Positions 44,914 through 55,490 of a stretch of DNA of 64,000 nt are shown here, piece by piece. Where the stretch lies: positions 1,910,501 through 1,974,500 of the forward strand of contig NZ_CP087588.1 of the NCBI RefSeq assembly GCF_020985305.1. Reading direction: 5' to 3'. How positions within the stretch are numbered: position 1 is the stretch's first letter; every line of letters begins with the position of its first letter. The notes beneath the pieces were generated by a model. It searched no databases. It worked only from the letters and a program-made list of their open reading frames with translations, and had not been told where the DNA came from. The stretch comes from Croceicoccus sp. Ery15 (GTDB taxonomy: Bacteria; Pseudomonadota; Alphaproteobacteria; Sphingomonadales; Sphingomonadaceae). A program made the translations under genes and the position numbers.

Positions 44914-45572
44914 CCCGCGTTGCCATCTTCGATTGCGATGGCACTCTGGTCGACGGGCAGGCCAATGTGTGCGAGGCGATGGAGGAAGCCTTTGCCGCAT
45001 GTTCGCTGGCTGCCCCGCCTCGCACGCTGATCCGCCGCGCGGTCGGCCTTTCGCTGCCGCAGGCGATGGCGCTGATGCTGCCCGGCAGCACGGCCGAACA
45101 ACAGGAACTGCTGGCCGAAAGCTATCGCATCGCGTTTCGCGAACACCGCCGCCTTGGCCGTATTAACGAGCCTTTGTTCGACGGGATCGCCCCGCTGCTG
45201 AACCGTCTGCATGCCAATGGCTGGCAACTGGCCGTCGCCACCGGCAAATCGCGGCGCGGCCTGCAGCATTGTCTGGAAACGCATGGCATCGCCCATCTTT
45301 TCGGCAGTTTGCAGACCGCAGACGACCATCCGTCGAAACCCGATCCCGCGATGATCGCCGCCGTGCTGTGGGAAACCGATCTGGAACCGGCGAATGCGGT
45401 GATGATCGGCGACACCAGTTTCGACATGGCCATGGCGGGCGCGGCAGGCGTGCGCGCCATCGGGGTCGACTGGGGCTATCACCATGCCGAGGAATTGCTG
45501 GCAACCGGCGCAGAGGCGGTTGCCGAAACGGTGGAGGAACTGGGGCTGATGCTGGAAGACGCAGATGGCTGA
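44910..45572 (+). CDS. HAD-superfamily phosphatase (phosphoglycolate phosphatase-like)
   Basis: A 220-residue HAD hydrolase. Motif I is FDCDGTLVDGQ at residues 7-17, motif II is the VATGKS serine/threonine region, motif III is a lysine near HPSKPDPAM, and motif IV is IGDTSFDMAMAGAAG. The cap fits the Gph/PgmB class, so it probably removes phosphate from a small sugar or glycolate. It is coupled on both sides: ATGA with rluC, and an eight-base overlap with the next small gene. Confidence 0.88.
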   Translation: MTRVAIFDCDGTLVDGQANVCEAMEEAFAACSLAAPPRTLIRRAVGLSLPQAMALMLPGSTAEQQELLAESYRIAFREHRRLGRINEPLFDGIAPLLNRLHANGWQLAVATGKSRRGLQHCLETHGIAHLFGSLQTADDHPSKPDPAMIAAVLWETDLEPANAVMIGDTSFDMAMAGAAGVRAIGVDWGYHHAEELLATGAEAVAETVEELGLMLEDADG

Positions 45573-45858
45573 TCCGGCGACAGGACGCTTTTTCGCGATG
45601 CAAATCGCACGCATGGGCGGGGTTGCGATGGCCGTCTATGGCCTGCTGGTCGCCGCGTCCGACGTGCCATGGCCCGATGGCCTGCCCCGCTGGCTGGGCT
45701 TTGTCCTGCTGGCCGTGGGCATGGCGGACGCGCTGCTTGTGCCGCGCATGATGGCCAGGGCATGGAACAGCGAAGCCCTGACCCGCAAAGAGAGCGCCCA
45801 CAAAGAAAACGCCCGCAGGGAAATGGCAGATAAAGAGCAGGACCGGTCGCGCCCATGA
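45565..45858 (+). CDS. Small membrane protein, unknown function
   Basis: A 97-residue protein with two hydrophobic segments (about 14-34, MGGVAMAVYGLLVAAS, and 42-62, WLGFVLLAVGMADALLVP) followed by a charged tail rich in Glu, Lys and Arg. I do not recognise a named family. It overlaps the HAD gene by eight bases and the ATP12 gene by four, which supports a real gene in this coupled run. Confidence 0.75.
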   Translation: MADPATGRFFAMQIARMGGVAMAVYGLLVAASDVPWPDGLPRWLGFVLLAVGMADALLVPRMMARAWNSEALTRKESAHKENARREMADKEQDRSRP

Positions 45859-46550
45859 AACGTTTTTACCGCGAAGTGACGGTCCAGCCACAGGGCGATG
45901 GCTGGCAAGTCGCGCTGGACGGGCGTGGCATGAAGACACAGGGCGGCGCACCGCAGATCGTGCCTACCCGCGCCATGGCCGATGCGCTGGCAGCCGAATG
46001 GGCCGCGCAAGGGGACGAAATCGATCCCAAAAGCTTGCCGCTGCGCGATATGGCCGATTACGCGATCGACCGCGTCACCCCCGACCCTGCCGCCGCGATT
46101 GCCGCCATCATGCCTTTCGCCGAAACCGACACGCTGTGCTATCGCGCGGACGACGGCGATGCACTGCGCGAGCGGCAGGAAGAAGCGTGGGAACCGCTGG
46201 TCGCCGCCGCCGAAAGGCGCTTGGGCATCGAATTCTCCCGCGTTGCGGGCATCAGCTATACGCCGCATCCCCCCGCCACCCGCGCGCGTCTGGTGGAAGA
46301 GCTGGAGGAGATGGACCCGTTTACGCTGGCTGCGGTGCAGAACCTGTCCAGCCTTGCCGCATCGCTGATCGCCGCGCTGGAATCGCTGCGCGACGAGCAG
46401 GACGCCGAAACGCTGTTCGCCACCGCCAATCTGGAAGAGGACTGGCAGGCGCAGCAATGGGGTTGGGAGCATGAGGCGCTGGCCCGCCGCGACGCGCGCG
46501 CGCGCGGTTTCGCGCTGGCATGTCAATTCGCGTTACTGGCGCGGGACTGA
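45855..46550 (+). CDS. ATP12-family F1-ATPase assembly chaperone
   Basis: A 231-residue protein related to mitochondrial ATP12, the chaperone for the F1 alpha subunit. Family segments visible are KRFYREVTVQPQGDGWQVAL, LDGRGMKTQGG, DMADYAIDRVTPD, DTLCYRADD and WGWEHEALARRDAR. No ATP synthase genes are in the window. The ATG overlaps the stop of the small membrane protein (ATGA). It is convergent with the Mla-type cluster. Confidence 0.92.
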   Translation: MKRFYREVTVQPQGDGWQVALDGRGMKTQGGAPQIVPTRAMADALAAEWAAQGDEIDPKSLPLRDMADYAIDRVTPDPAAAIAAIMPFAETDTLCYRADDGDALRERQEEAWEPLVAAAERRLGIEFSRVAGISYTPHPPATRARLVEELEEMDPFTLAAVQNLSSLAASLIAALESLRDEQDAETLFATANLEEDWQAQQWGWEHEALARRDARARGFALACQFALLARD

Positions 46551-46567
46551 CCCGCGCCGACTAAGAA

Positions 46568-47179
46568 TCAGCTAAAGCCGTTCATCCATTCGGCGACCGA
46601 ACCGGCCACCTCGTTCGCGGCATTGTTGAGCGCGGGTGCGACATAGGCCGCATCCGCCGAAATGCCCGGAACGGTCGAGGAAAAGCGCTGCGCATTGATC
46701 TTGCCTTCGGGATCGACCCGCACCGCATCGAAGGTGACGGTGACCGACATGGCCTGCGCGTCATATCCCATCTCGACCAGCTTGCCATACAGGCGCGTGC
46801 GGCGCGGCAGGCCGGGATCGGTGCCTTGTATCACCAAGCGCCCGCTGGTGACCCGCAAGGTTTCGGCCAGCAAGGACTGGAACAGCCGCGCCGGACGGTC
46901 GACGTAAAAGGCATTCTGCAAATAGGCGAGGCTGGACGCATCGATCTGCACCGGCACGCGCTTGACGTCCAGCCGGTCCTCTACCTCGGGCTCGAACACG
47001 AAAATCGCGCTGTCGATCGTGCCTTCGCGGGCCGAACCGGCAGGTGCCTTGGCGGCAGGGGTCAGCGTAATCAGCTGTTCGGGCGGTTCCGCGCCCGATC
47101 CGATGCTGACGCAGGAAGACAGCAGCAAGGCACCGGCGCAAAGCGGCGCGAGGGACAGGAAACGCATCTTCATCCTCAC
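46568..47179 (-). CDS. ABC-type transport auxiliary lipoprotein (PqiC/MCE-associated)
   Basis: A 203-residue lipoprotein with lipobox LLSSC near residue 23. The pattern TPAAKAP...IDSAIFVFEPEVEDRLDVKRVPV...YVDRPARLFQSLLAETLR is the ABC_trans_aux family, which forms an outer-membrane partner of MCE transporters. It is the last gene of the Mla-type cluster. It starts at the GTG at 47177-47179, overlapping the MlaD stop (GTGA); an ATG two codons on is also possible. It takes the place of a periplasmic MlaC, which is absent here. Confidence 0.87.
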   Translation of the reverse strand: MRMKMRFLSLAPLCAGALLLSSCVSIGSGAEPPEQLITLTPAAKAPAGSAREGTIDSAIFVFEPEVEDRLDVKRVPVQIDASSLAYLQNAFYVDRPARLFQSLLAETLRVTSGRLVIQGTDPGLPRRTRLYGKLVEMGYDAQAMSVTVTFDAVRVDPEGKINAQRFSSTVPGISADAAYVAPALNNAANEVAGSVAEWMNGFS

Positions 47180-48114
47180 GGCTGATACTCCGGCAAAGGC
47201 TGGCTGTTCAGAAAGGCGCCCGCGCCGTCGTCGTCCAGCTTTTCGGTCACATTACGCAGGGCGCGGGTGGTGGCGCGCAGGTCGCGGATCGCCGCCTCGG
47301 TCTCGGGCAGCGTGCTGGACGAGAATTGCTGAGCGGCCGGGCGCACATCGTTCATCGTCGCTTCCAGCGTGACCATCGCGCTTTCCGCGCTTTTCAGCGT
47401 ATCGCGCAGCTGGTCCGCCAGCGACTGCCCCTCGCCATTGACAAGCTGGTCGGTCGATTGGGCGACCTTCTCGAATTCGGCCAAGGTCAGCGTCGCCTGA
47501 CGCAAGGTGCCCTGCAATTCGGCCATGGTCTGTTCGAAACGCGGGCTCGCCTCGGCCAGATTGCGGGTCATCCGGTCGGTGTTCTGCAGGATGCCCTCGA
47601 TCGATTCCTGGTTCTTGTCCGACAGCATCATCGTCAAACGCTCGGTCAAAGTGGCCAGCCGTTCCATCAACAAGGGCGCATTGGTCAGCAATTCGCCCAG
47701 CCCGCCACGCCGCGTGGGGATAACGGGCACACCTTCGGGGCCTTTTTCGGTGATCGGCGGCGCACCGCGCACGGCCCCTTCCATCTGGATCGTCGAAACG
47801 CCGGTAAAACTGCCCTGTATCGTCGCGGTCGTGCCCTGCAGCACCGGCACTTCTTCATCGACCGACACGCGCACGCGCACGAATTCGGGGTCCTTCTTCC
47901 ACAATTCGATCCGCGTTACCTTGCCCACAGGAACGCCGGCATAGGCAACCTCCGACCCGCGGGCGAGGCCGCTGACCGATTGTTTGAAAAAGATGTCGTA
48001 TTCGTTCTGCGCGCCTTCGTTCAGGCGCGCGATCCAGATCACGAAAGCTGCGGCCAGCGCCAGCAGCACAAGGGTCACTGCACCCACCCAGATATGGTTT
48101 GCCCGCGTTTCCAT
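47176..48114 (-). CDS. mlaD: MCE-domain lipid-transport protein MlaD
   Basis: A 312-residue inner-membrane protein: one N-terminal helix (about 8-28), an MCE domain (KQSVSGLARGSEVAYAGVPVGKVTRIEL), then a long helical region (150-310) with heptad-like Leu/Ala spacing such as LQGTLRQATLTLAEFEKVAQ. The long C-terminal helices are longer than in E. coli MlaD and resemble MCE proteins that build tubes. It works with the MlaE-type permease and MlaF-type ATPase. The ATG is at 48112-48114. Confidence 0.92.
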   Translation of the reverse strand: METRANHIWVGAVTLVLLALAAAFVIWIARLNEGAQNEYDIFFKQSVSGLARGSEVAYAGVPVGKVTRIELWKKDPEFVRVRVSVDEEVPVLQGTTATIQGSFTGVSTIQMEGAVRGAPPITEKGPEGVPVIPTRRGGLGELLTNAPLLMERLATLTERLTMMLSDKNQESIEGILQNTDRMTRNLAEASPRFEQTMAELQGTLRQATLTLAEFEKVAQSTDQLVNGEGQSLADQLRDTLKSAESAMVTLEATMNDVRPAAQQFSSSTLPETEAAIRDLRATTRALRNVTEKLDDDGAGAFLNSQPLPEYQP

Positions 48115-48126
48115 GCCTGTCTGCCC

Positions 48127-49017
48127 CTATGCCCCCGCAGGGCCCTTCTTGTCCATCGCACCGGTTTCGCGCGTATAGCTCGCTTCGGCCGCGCGGCCGC
48201 GCGGTCCGTTGAAATATTCCTGAATCCACGGATGGTCGGTCGCCAGCAATTCGGGGATCGTGCCCACCGCGATCACCTTTTTATCCGCCAGCACCGCCAC
48301 GCGGTCGCAAATCGCATGCAGCGTATCCAGATCGTGCGTGATCAGAAATACCGTCAGCTTCAGCGTATCGGCCAGTTCGCGCGTCAACCGGTCGAACGCG
48401 GCAGCGCCCACCGGGTCCAGTCCCGCCGTCGGCTCGTCCAGAAACAGCAGCTCGGGATCGAGCGCCAGCGCCCGCGCCAGCCCAGCACGCTTTTTCATGC
48501 CGCCCGACAACTCGGAAGGATATTTGCTGGTCGCCGTGTCGGGCAGTCCCGACAGCACGACCTTGTACCGCGAAATCTCGTGTCGCAGCTCTTCCGAAAT
48601 TTCGGGATAGAACTGCTTTAACGGCACCTCGACATTTTCGGCCACGGTCAGTGTGGAAAACAGCGCCCCGCCCTGAAACAACACGCCCCAGCGCGAACGG
48701 ATGCTTTCGTCGTCGCGATTGGCGGGATCGAGGATATTGCGCCCCAGCACGTCGATCCGCCCTTCGCGCGGGGTCTGCAACCCGATGATCGATCGCATCA
48801 GCACCGATTTGCCGGTGCCCGATCCGCCGACCACGCCCAGAATCTCGCCCCGCCGCACTTTCAGCGACAGGTCCTGATGCACCACGAAATCGCCGAACGC
48901 ATTGGTGATGCCGTCGACCACAATGGGATAATCGCCATCGAACTGCGGCGGTTCGTGATCGGTATTGGCCGCATCATTGGCCTGTTCGATCAGATGTTCG
49001 GCGTTGTCGCTTGCCAT
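48127..49017 (-). CDS. mlaF: ABC transporter ATP-binding protein MlaF
   Basis: A 296-residue ATPase of the lipid-asymmetry transporter. Walker A is GGSGTGKSV, the signature is LSGGMKKRAGLARALALDPE and Walker B is LLFLDEPTAGLDP, with the H-loop in ITHD. There is a 30-residue N-terminal extension. The ATG at 49015-49017 shares one base with the permease stop (TGATG). The MlaD gene follows after 12 bases. Confidence 0.93.
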   Translation of the reverse strand: MASDNAEHLIEQANDAANTDHEPPQFDGDYPIVVDGITNAFGDFVVHQDLSLKVRRGEILGVVGGSGTGKSVLMRSIIGLQTPREGRIDVLGRNILDPANRDDESIRSRWGVLFQGGALFSTLTVAENVEVPLKQFYPEISEELRHEISRYKVVLSGLPDTATSKYPSELSGGMKKRAGLARALALDPELLFLDEPTAGLDPVGAAAFDRLTRELADTLKLTVFLITHDLDTLHAICDRVAVLADKKVIAVGTIPELLATDHPWIQEYFNGPRGRAAEASYTRETGAMDKKGPAGA

Positions 49018-50135
49018 CAGACCCACCCGATCTCGCTAAAAAATACAGCGAAGAACGCGTCCAGCACGATCACCATAAATATCGCCTGCACCACCGCCAT
49101 GGTGGTGCGCAGACCCACCTCCTCGGCATTTCCGGAAACCTGCATCCCCTGATAGCAGCCCGCCAGCGCCACGATCAGCCCGAACACCGGCGCCTTGATC
49201 ACGCCGACCCATACGTCGGTCAGCGGCACCACCTCGCGGATGCGCAGCAGGAAAGTGAAGAAGGGGATATCCAGCGCTACGCTGGCGATAAACGCACCGC
49301 CGATGATCGCGACAACTGACGAAAAGAAACCAAGCGGGATCATCATGAATATGGCAGCCAACATGCGTGGCATGACCAGCCGTTCCATCGGCGACACGCC
49401 GATCACGCGCATGGCATCGACCTCTTCGGTCAGCTTCATCGTGCCGATCTGCGCGGCAAAGGCGCTGCCGGAACGGCCGGCGACCATGATCGCGGTCATC
49501 AGCACGCCCAATTCACGAAAGGCGAGCCGTCCTGTCAGGTTGATCGTGTAAATTTCTGCCCCGAACTGGGCGAGTTGCGCAGCCCCCTGTTGGGCGATGA
49601 CAATGCCGATCAGGAAGCTCATCAAAAGAATGATGCCCAGCGCCGATACGCCGACCAGTTCGAACTGCCGGACCAGCGCGGTCATCGGAAAGCGGCGCGG
49701 ATGGCGGATCAGCGAACCCATTGCCAGCACCGTCGCGCCCAGGAAATCGACCACGCCGACCACACCGCTGGCCCAATTGAGCACGATTTTGCCCATCGAT
49801 TCGGCCACGCGGTCCACCACCCCGTGCCGCGGCGGGGTGATATCGGCATCGGTCGCGCAATCGTCGACCGCGTCCATCAGGCGCTTTGCCTTGCGGCTGG
49901 CGCCGTCGATCCGCGCATCCAGTGCATGGGCGGCGCGCATCACGACCCATGCGCCGACCGTGTCGATGTCCTGCACTTGCGAGATATCGATCGCCGCCAG
50001 CGAATCGCTGGCGCGCAGGTAATCGTCCAGCGGTGCGACCGACGAAACCGTCAAAGGCCCCGTCACCACCAGCACCGGGCCGCCGTCACCCTCTTGCGTT
50101 TCGAATTCCGCCCATACGCGCATGCGACGGGTCAT
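49017..50135 (-). CDS. mlaE: MlaE-type permease with N-terminal STAS domain
   Basis: A 372-residue protein. Residues 1-110 look like a STAS (MlaB-like) domain ([42 protein letters not shown]). Residues 125-372 form the MlaE permease with five or six helices and the conserved [20 protein letters not shown] and [20 protein letters not shown] segments. E. coli encodes MlaB separately, so here the two are fused. It is the first gene of the minus-strand Mla unit and divergent from valS. Confidence 0.92.
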   Translation of the reverse strand: MTRRMRVWAEFETQEGDGGPVLVVTGPLTVSSVAPLDDYLRASDSLAAIDISQVQDIDTVGAWVVMRAAHALDARIDGASRKAKRLMDAVDDCATDADITPPRHGVVDRVAESMGKIVLNWASGVVGVVDFLGATVLAMGSLIRHPRRFPMTALVRQFELVGVSALGIILLMSFLIGIVIAQQGAAQLAQFGAEIYTINLTGRLAFRELGVLMTAIMVAGRSGSAFAAQIGTMKLTEEVDAMRVIGVSPMERLVMPRMLAAIFMMIPLGFFSSVVAIIGGAFIASVALDIPFFTFLLRIREVVPLTDVWVGVIKAPVFGLIVALAGCYQGMQVSGNAEEVGLRTTMAVVQAIFMVIVLDAFFAVFFSEIGWV

Positions 50136-50262
50136 GGGCGAAAAAGCGCCCGCTCACAAGCGTCTGGCGACGGGCGCACACAACCCATCACCCCTTCCCC
50201 TTGGCGATTGCCGCGTTTCTAGATGCTTGCCCACGGGGCACAGCGCTGGCAAAGCGCCGCAG

Positions 50263-52971
50263 ATGAACGATATTGCGACCCCCGCCACCCAATTGCCCAA
50301 GACTTTCGATCCGGCGGAGATCGAAGCGCGCTGGTATGCGCATTGGGAAGAAAACGGCCTGTTCCGTCCCGAACGTCCCGATGCCGAGGGTTTCACCATC
50401 GTGAACCCGCCGCCGAACGTGACCGGCAGCCTTCATATCGGCCATGCGCTGGATAACACGCTGCAGGATATCGTGATCCGTTACGAACGCCTGCGCGGCA
50501 AAGATGCGCTGTGGGTCGTGGGTACCGACCATGCGGGCATTGCGACGCAGATGGTGGTGGAACGCAATCTCAACTCGCAAGGCATCAAGCGCACCGACAT
50601 GAGCCGCGAGCAATTCCTCGACCATGTGTGGGAGTGGAAGGGCCAGTCGGGCGGTACGATCACGCGCCAGCTGCGCCGCCTTGGCTGTTCGATGGACTGG
50701 AGCCGCGAACAATTCACCATGGACGAACATTTCTCCAGGGCGGTGCTGAAGGTCTTTGTCGACCTGTATAATCAGGGACTGATCTATCGCGACAAAAGGC
50801 TGGTGAACTGGGATCCGGCGCTGAAAACCGCGATCTCGGACCTAGAGGTCGAAACGCGCGAGGTTCAGGGCGGCTTCTGGCACTTCAAATACCCGCTGGC
50901 CGACGGTGTGACATTAGCCAACGGGCAGGATTTTATCGAGGTTGCGACCACGCGCCCCGAAACCATGCTGGCCGATATGGCGGTCGCCGTGCACCCGTCC
51001 GACGAACGCTATGCCGGCGTGATCGGCAAGGAGATTTTGCAGCCCATCACCGGCCGCCGGTTCAAGGTGGTCGCGGACGAACATGCCGATCCCGAACTGG
51101 GCTCGGGCGCGGTAAAGATCACGCCGGGGCACGATTTCAACGACTTCGAAGTCGGCAAGCGCGCGGGGATCGCGGCGGGGCAGATGCTCAACATGCTCGA
51201 TGGCGAGGCGCGCGTGGTGCAGACTGCCGACGGGCTGGTGCCGGACGGGTTCCTCGGCCTCGACCGGTTCGATGCGCGCAGACTGGTCGTACAGCGCATG
51301 AAGGAACAGGGCTTCCTGATCCCGCATGTCACCAAAGATAAAGAAGGTAACGAAACCGAACACGACGCCGAACCGCGCACCATCGCCACGCCCTTCGGCG
51401 ACCGCGGCGGGGTGGTGATCGAACCGTGGCTGACCGACCAGTGGTATGTCGATGCCGAAAAGCTGGCCGTCGGCCCGATCGAGGCGGTGAAGGACGGGCG
51501 CATCGAAATCGTGCCCAAAGCTTGGGAAAAGACCTTCTTCAACTGGATGGAGAATATCCAGCCGTGGTGCGTATCGCGCCAGCTGTGGTGGGGACACCAG
51601 ATACCGGCATGGTATGCCGATGACGGCAAGGTTTACGTGGCCGAGACGGAGGAAGAGGCGCAGGCGCTGGCCGGTGACGGCGTGGCGCTGACGCGGGACA
51701 ATGACGTGCTCGACACGTGGTTCTCCTCTGCGCTGTGGCCTTTCGCCACGCTCGGCTGGCCCGACGATACGGCGCTGGTGAAAAAGCATTATCCCAACTC
51801 GCTGCTCGTATCGGGCTTCGACATCCTGTTTTTCTGGGATGCGCGCATGATGATGCAGGGGATGCATTTCATGGGAGAGGTTCCGTGGCCGCGCCTCTAT
51901 CTGCACGGCCTTGTCCGCGCGGCGGATGGCGCGAAAATGTCGAAGTCCAAGGGCAATGTCGTCGACCCTCTGGGGCTGATCGATCAATATGGCGCCGATG
52001 CGCTGCGCTTCTTCATGGCCGCGATGGAAAGCCAGGGCCGCGACGTGAAGATGGATGAAAAGCGGGTCGAGGGTTACCGCAATTTCGCAACCAAGCTGTG
52101 GAACGCGGCGCGTTTCTGCGAAGCGAACGGCATTACCGCATCCACCGGCATCGCAGCACCCACCGCGACCAGCGCGGTAAACCGCTGGATCATCGGCGAA
52201 ACCGTCGCCACGCTCAATGCGCTGGACGAGGCGATGGCCGCGCTGCGTTTCGATGCGGCGGCGAACACGATCTATCAGTTCGTCTGGGCCAATTTCTGCG
52301 ACTGGTATCTGGAACTCATTAAAGGCCAGATGGACGAAGAGACCAAGGCCGTCGCCGGCTGGGTGCTCGACCAGATCCTCGTCATGCTGCACCCGTTCAT
52401 GCCCTTCATTACCGAGGAGCTGTGGTCGAAGCTGGGCGAGCGCGACGAATATCCGCTCATCACTGCCAAATGGCCCGAACCGCAAGCCGCCATCGACCCC
52501 GCCGCCAAGGCCGAGGTCGACTGGCTGATCGCGCTGACCACGGCGTTACGCGGTGCCAAGAACGAGCTAGGCCTTGCGCCGGGCGCAAAGCTGGATGCAT
52601 TCCTGCCCAGCCCCAGCGAGACTGCGAAACTGGCCATTGCCGCCAATCCCGCAGCGCTCGACCGCGTGGCACGGCTGTCTTCGGTGGCATTCGGCGATGC
52701 CCCCGCGGGCGCTGCCATGCAGGTGACGGCGGGCGCGGACACCTTCATCGTCCCGCTAGAAGGCCTGATCGACATCGACGCCGAAAAGGCCCGCCTCGAA
52801 AAGGCGCTCGCCGCCTCGACCAAGGAGGCCAAGTCGCTCGAGGGCCGTCTGTCGAACGCCAATTTCGTCGACCGCGCCAAGCCCGAAGCCGTTGAGAAGG
52901 CCCGCGCCGACCATACGCATCATTCGGCAGAGGTCGAGCGGCTGACGGCGGCTCTGGCGCGGCTGGGGTAA
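50263..52971 (+). CDS. valS: Valyl-tRNA synthetase
   Basis: A 902-residue class I synthetase. [17 protein letters not shown] holds the HIGH motif, [13 protein letters not shown] the KMSKS loop, and an editing (CP1) domain lies between them. The C-terminal coiled coil ([17 protein letters not shown]) is typical of ValS. The ATG is at 50263, close to a purine-rich site; the reading frame extends upstream without similarity. It precedes queE by three bases. Confidence 0.97.
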   Translation: MNDIATPATQLPKTFDPAEIEARWYAHWEENGLFRPERPDAEGFTIVNPPPNVTGSLHIGHALDNTLQDIVIRYERLRGKDALWVVGTDHAGIATQMVVERNLNSQGIKRTDMSREQFLDHVWEWKGQSGGTITRQLRRLGCSMDWSREQFTMDEHFSRAVLKVFVDLYNQGLIYRDKRLVNWDPALKTAISDLEVETREVQGGFWHFKYPLADGVTLANGQDFIEVATTRPETMLADMAVAVHPSDERYAGVIGKEILQPITGRRFKVVADEHADPELGSGAVKITPGHDFNDFEVGKRAGIAAGQMLNMLDGEARVVQTADGLVPDGFLGLDRFDARRLVVQRMKEQGFLIPHVTKDKEGNETEHDAEPRTIATPFGDRGGVVIEPWLTDQWYVDAEKLAVGPIEAVKDGRIEIVPKAWEKTFFNWMENIQPWCVSRQLWWGHQIPAWYADDGKVYVAETEEEAQALAGDGVALTRDNDVLDTWFSSALWPFATLGWPDDTALVKKHYPNSLLVSGFDILFFWDARMMMQGMHFMGEVPWPRLYLHGLVRAADGAKMSKSKGNVVDPLGLIDQYGADALRFFMAAMESQGRDVKMDEKRVEGYRNFATKLWNAARFCEANGITASTGIAAPTATSAVNRWIIGETVATLNALDEAMAALRFDAAANTIYQFVWANFCDWYLELIKGQMDEETKAVAGWVLDQILVMLHPFMPFITEELWSKLGERDEYPLITAKWPEPQAAIDPAAKAEVDWLIALTTALRGAKNELGLAPGAKLDAFLPSPSETAKLAIAANPAALDRVARLSSVAFGDAPAGAAMQVTAGADTFIVPLEGLIDIDAEKARLEKALAASTKEAKSLEGRLSNANFVDRAKPEAVEKARADHTHHSAEVERLTAALARLG

Positions 52972-52974
52972 GGT

Positions 52975-53721
52975 TTGCCGATCGTCCTCGCCACGACAAC
53001 GCCGGGCGAGCCGGAGATATTCGCCTCGTTACAGGGCGAAGGACCGTCGATCGGGCGGCCCAGCGTGTTCGTGCGCCTGTCGCGCTGCAACCTCGCCTGC
53101 CACTGGTGCGACACGGCCTATACGTGGCGCTTTACCGGCGACAATCGCCCGCACCGCAGCGGGGAAAGTTTCGCGCGCAAGGCGAACCAGATCGCGATGG
53201 ACGAACGCGACGCGGCGCAGGCCATTCTGGCACTTGGCCCCGAACGGCTTGTGATCACGGGGGGAGAGCCCCTGTTACAGGCGTCCGCCCTCACCAAACT
53301 GCTGACGCTGCTGCGCGAAATCCATCCTGACTTGCATGTGGAGATCGAAACCAACGGCACGGTAGAGGCACCGCCCGCGCTGGACGCGTTGATCGACCAG
53401 TATAATGTCAGCCCTAAGCTGGCGCACAGCGGCAACACGCCCGATCTGGCGCAGATCCCCGAACGCTTGCAGGCCTATGCCGGCGACGCGCGTGCCTTTT
53501 TCAAATTCGTCATCGCACAGCCCGGTGATCTGGACGAAGTGCTTGAACTGAAAAGCGAATATGGCATCCCCGCCACCCGCCTACAGCTGATGCCAGAGGG
53601 GACCGATTCGGCCACCCTATACGATCGGATGCATTGGCTGGCCCCGCTGGCGATGCGGCACGGGCTGCGCATGACCGACCGGATGCATATTCATATTTAC
53701 GGCGACACGCGCGGCACGTAA
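52975..53721 (+). CDS. queE: 7-carboxy-7-deazaguanine synthase (radical SAM)
   Basis: A 248-residue radical-SAM enzyme of queuosine/preQ0 synthesis. The cluster motif CxxxCxxC is in RCNLACHWCDTAY, preceded by FASLQGEGPSIGRPSVFVRL. LVITGGEPLLQ and VEIETNGTVE are conserved, and QLMPEGTDS closes the fold. The only suitable start is a TTG at 52975, three bases after the valS stop, so translation probably depends on valS. No other queuosine genes are in the window. Confidence 0.94.
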   Translation: MPIVLATTTPGEPEIFASLQGEGPSIGRPSVFVRLSRCNLACHWCDTAYTWRFTGDNRPHRSGESFARKANQIAMDERDAAQAILALGPERLVITGGEPLLQASALTKLLTLLREIHPDLHVEIETNGTVEAPPALDALIDQYNVSPKLAHSGNTPDLAQIPERLQAYAGDARAFFKFVIAQPGDLDEVLELKSEYGIPATRLQLMPEGTDSATLYDRMHWLAPLAMRHGLRMTDRMHIHIYGDTRGT

Positions 53722-53834
53722 GGGGCGCGACCCTCAACTCTCGTTCCGCGATTCCTCCCCTTTTCCGAACGTCCCCAAAATGTCTTGATCACGGCCTATT
53801 GGCCGCTGATCGCCCCTGCGTGAGCATACCCTCC

Positions 53835-54731
53835 ATGAAAAGCTGGATATTGTACAAGGACTCGGCCGCTGCGCTGAAGCCCGAAGCCTATGAAGTGCGC
53901 CGTCTGATCGAAACCGGTGCCAGGCGTGGGCACGAGATCGAAGTGTTCAAGCCCGAACAGTTCGAACTGCTGGTAACCGCCGCCAACGAACGCAGCCTGA
54001 TGGTCGATTCGGCCATCGTCGACCTGCCCGATGTGCTGCTGCCCCGCATGGGCGCGGGCACGACCTATTTCGCATTGTCTGTGATCCGCCAGTTCGAACG
54101 GCTGCGCGTGCCCACGTTCAACACCGCGCTCGCCATCGAAACCGTGCGCGACAAGCTGTTCACCCACCAGCTTCTCGCCCGCGCCAACCTGCCCATTCCC
54201 AAGACCATGCTGGCCAAGTTTCCCGTCGATGTCGGTCTGGTCGAACGCAAGCTGGGCTTTCCCATCGTCGTCAAAACGCTGAGCGGCAGTCAGGGCAGCG
54301 GCGTTTTCCTGTGCGAAGGGCGGCAGAATTTCGAGGATCTGATGGAACTGATCCGCGCCACCCAGTCGAACGCGAACCTGATATTCCAGGAATTCATCGC
54401 CGACAGCCGCGGGCGCGACGTGCGCATCCTTGTCATCGGCGGGCGCGTCGTCGCCGCGATGGAGCGGCGTTCGGTCAACGATAATTTCAAGGCCAATTTC
54501 TCTTTGGGCGGCGAAGTCGTGCCGTTCCAGCCCGACCGCAATGCCGAATGGCTGGCGCTGGAAAGCGCGCGGCTGCTCGGGCTCGATATCGCGGGCATCG
54601 ATTTGCTGTTCGACGGCGACGGCTACAAGATTTGCGAGGCGAACAGCTCACCCGGGTTCGAAGGGATCGAAAGCTGCTGCGACGTCGATATCGCGGCCGA
54701 AATTCTCGACTTCATCAACTTCCGGCTTTGA
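53835..54731 (+). CDS. RimK-like ATP-grasp ligase
   Basis: A 298-residue ATP-grasp enzyme of the RimK family. PIVVKTLSGSQGSGVFLC is the ATP-binding loop with the lysine, FQEFIADSRGRDVRILVIGG and MERRSVNDNFKANFSLGG are typical, and ICEANSSPGFEGIE is the metal site with Glu and Asn. Such enzymes add glutamate to a protein or cofactor; the target is unknown. The ATG at 53835 follows a 113-base gap after queE. It is convergent with the HPP gene, eleven bases apart. Confidence 0.88.
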   Translation: MKSWILYKDSAAALKPEAYEVRRLIETGARRGHEIEVFKPEQFELLVTAANERSLMVDSAIVDLPDVLLPRMGAGTTYFALSVIRQFERLRVPTFNTALAIETVRDKLFTHQLLARANLPIPKTMLAKFPVDVGLVERKLGFPIVVKTLSGSQGSGVFLCEGRQNFEDLMELIRATQSNANLIFQEFIADSRGRDVRILVIGGRVVAAMERRSVNDNFKANFSLGGEVVPFQPDRNAEWLALESARLLGLDIAGIDLLFDGDGYKICEANSSPGFEGIESCCDVDIAAEILDFINFRL

Positions 54732-54741
54732 TGAAAGGGCA

Positions 54742-55437
54742 TCAGCGAGGGCGCTTGTTCCGCGCCCTCACCCTGCGTTGCAGCGCCTGATAGATCGCGT
54801 CCAGATCATCGACATCGATATCCAGCACCTCGTCCCAATCGGCCAGCACCGCCTCTATATCCTCGCGCGTGTGGCGCAGGCCCGCCGCGGGCGCGGTCGG
54901 CACGACCGGGCGGTGCGGCCAATTATGGCCCGTAAGATTGTTATAGAGCCAGCCAGTCCCCGCTAGCGCAAAGACATTGAACATGATCGCCAGCATAATG
55001 GGCCAGCCCCACGCCTCCGCCCCGGACGCACCCAACGCGCATAGCAGGGCACACGCCCCTCCCGGCGGGTGGAGGCAGCGGGCGAAAGACATGGCGGCGA
55101 TCGCCGCGCCCACCGCCAGCCCGCCCGCCAGCACCGGCATGCCCAGCGCATGACCCATGGCCAGCCCGATACAGGCCGACAAAAGATTACCGCCAATGAC
55201 CGACCATGGCTGCGCCAGCGGACTGGCCGGAACAGCAAACACCAACACCGCCGATGCCCCCATCGGCGCATAGAGGACCGGGAATCCCGCCGCATTTGAT
55301 CCCAGCAACAGCATGGTGACCAGCCCCGCGACCGCAATCGCCAGCCCGCCGCCGATTGCCCCGCGAAGCCACCCCAGATGGCCGCCCGCGCCTTGCGGCA
55401 GCAGCGATGCGGATCGCGAAATCAGAAATTCAAACAT
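54742..55437 (-). CDS. HPP-family membrane protein
   Basis: A 231-residue polytopic protein with the family's diagnostic CLHPPGGACALLCALG motif near residue 112. Four or five hydrophobic segments precede and follow it, and the C-terminal 60 residues are polar with an acidic patch (DEVLDIDVDDLDAIY). HPP proteins are thought to be anion transporters. The ATG is at 55435-55437; the long open frame beyond it to 56022 overlaps other genes and has no similarity. It lies 53 bases after the ferredoxin-like gene. Confidence 0.9.
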   Translation of the reverse strand: MFEFLISRSASLLPQGAGGHLGWLRGAIGGGLAIAVAGLVTMLLLGSNAAGFPVLYAPMGASAVLVFAVPASPLAQPWSVIGGNLLSACIGLAMGHALGMPVLAGGLAVGAAIAAMSFARCLHPPGGACALLCALGASGAEAWGWPIMLAIMFNVFALAGTGWLYNNLTGHNWPHRPVVPTAPAAGLRHTREDIEAVLADWDEVLDIDVDDLDAIYQALQRRVRARNKRPR

Positions 55438-55490
55438 GGGGCGCCCATGGCAGCAAGCGCCGTGTATGGCCAAGCGATTATCGCCTTGCC

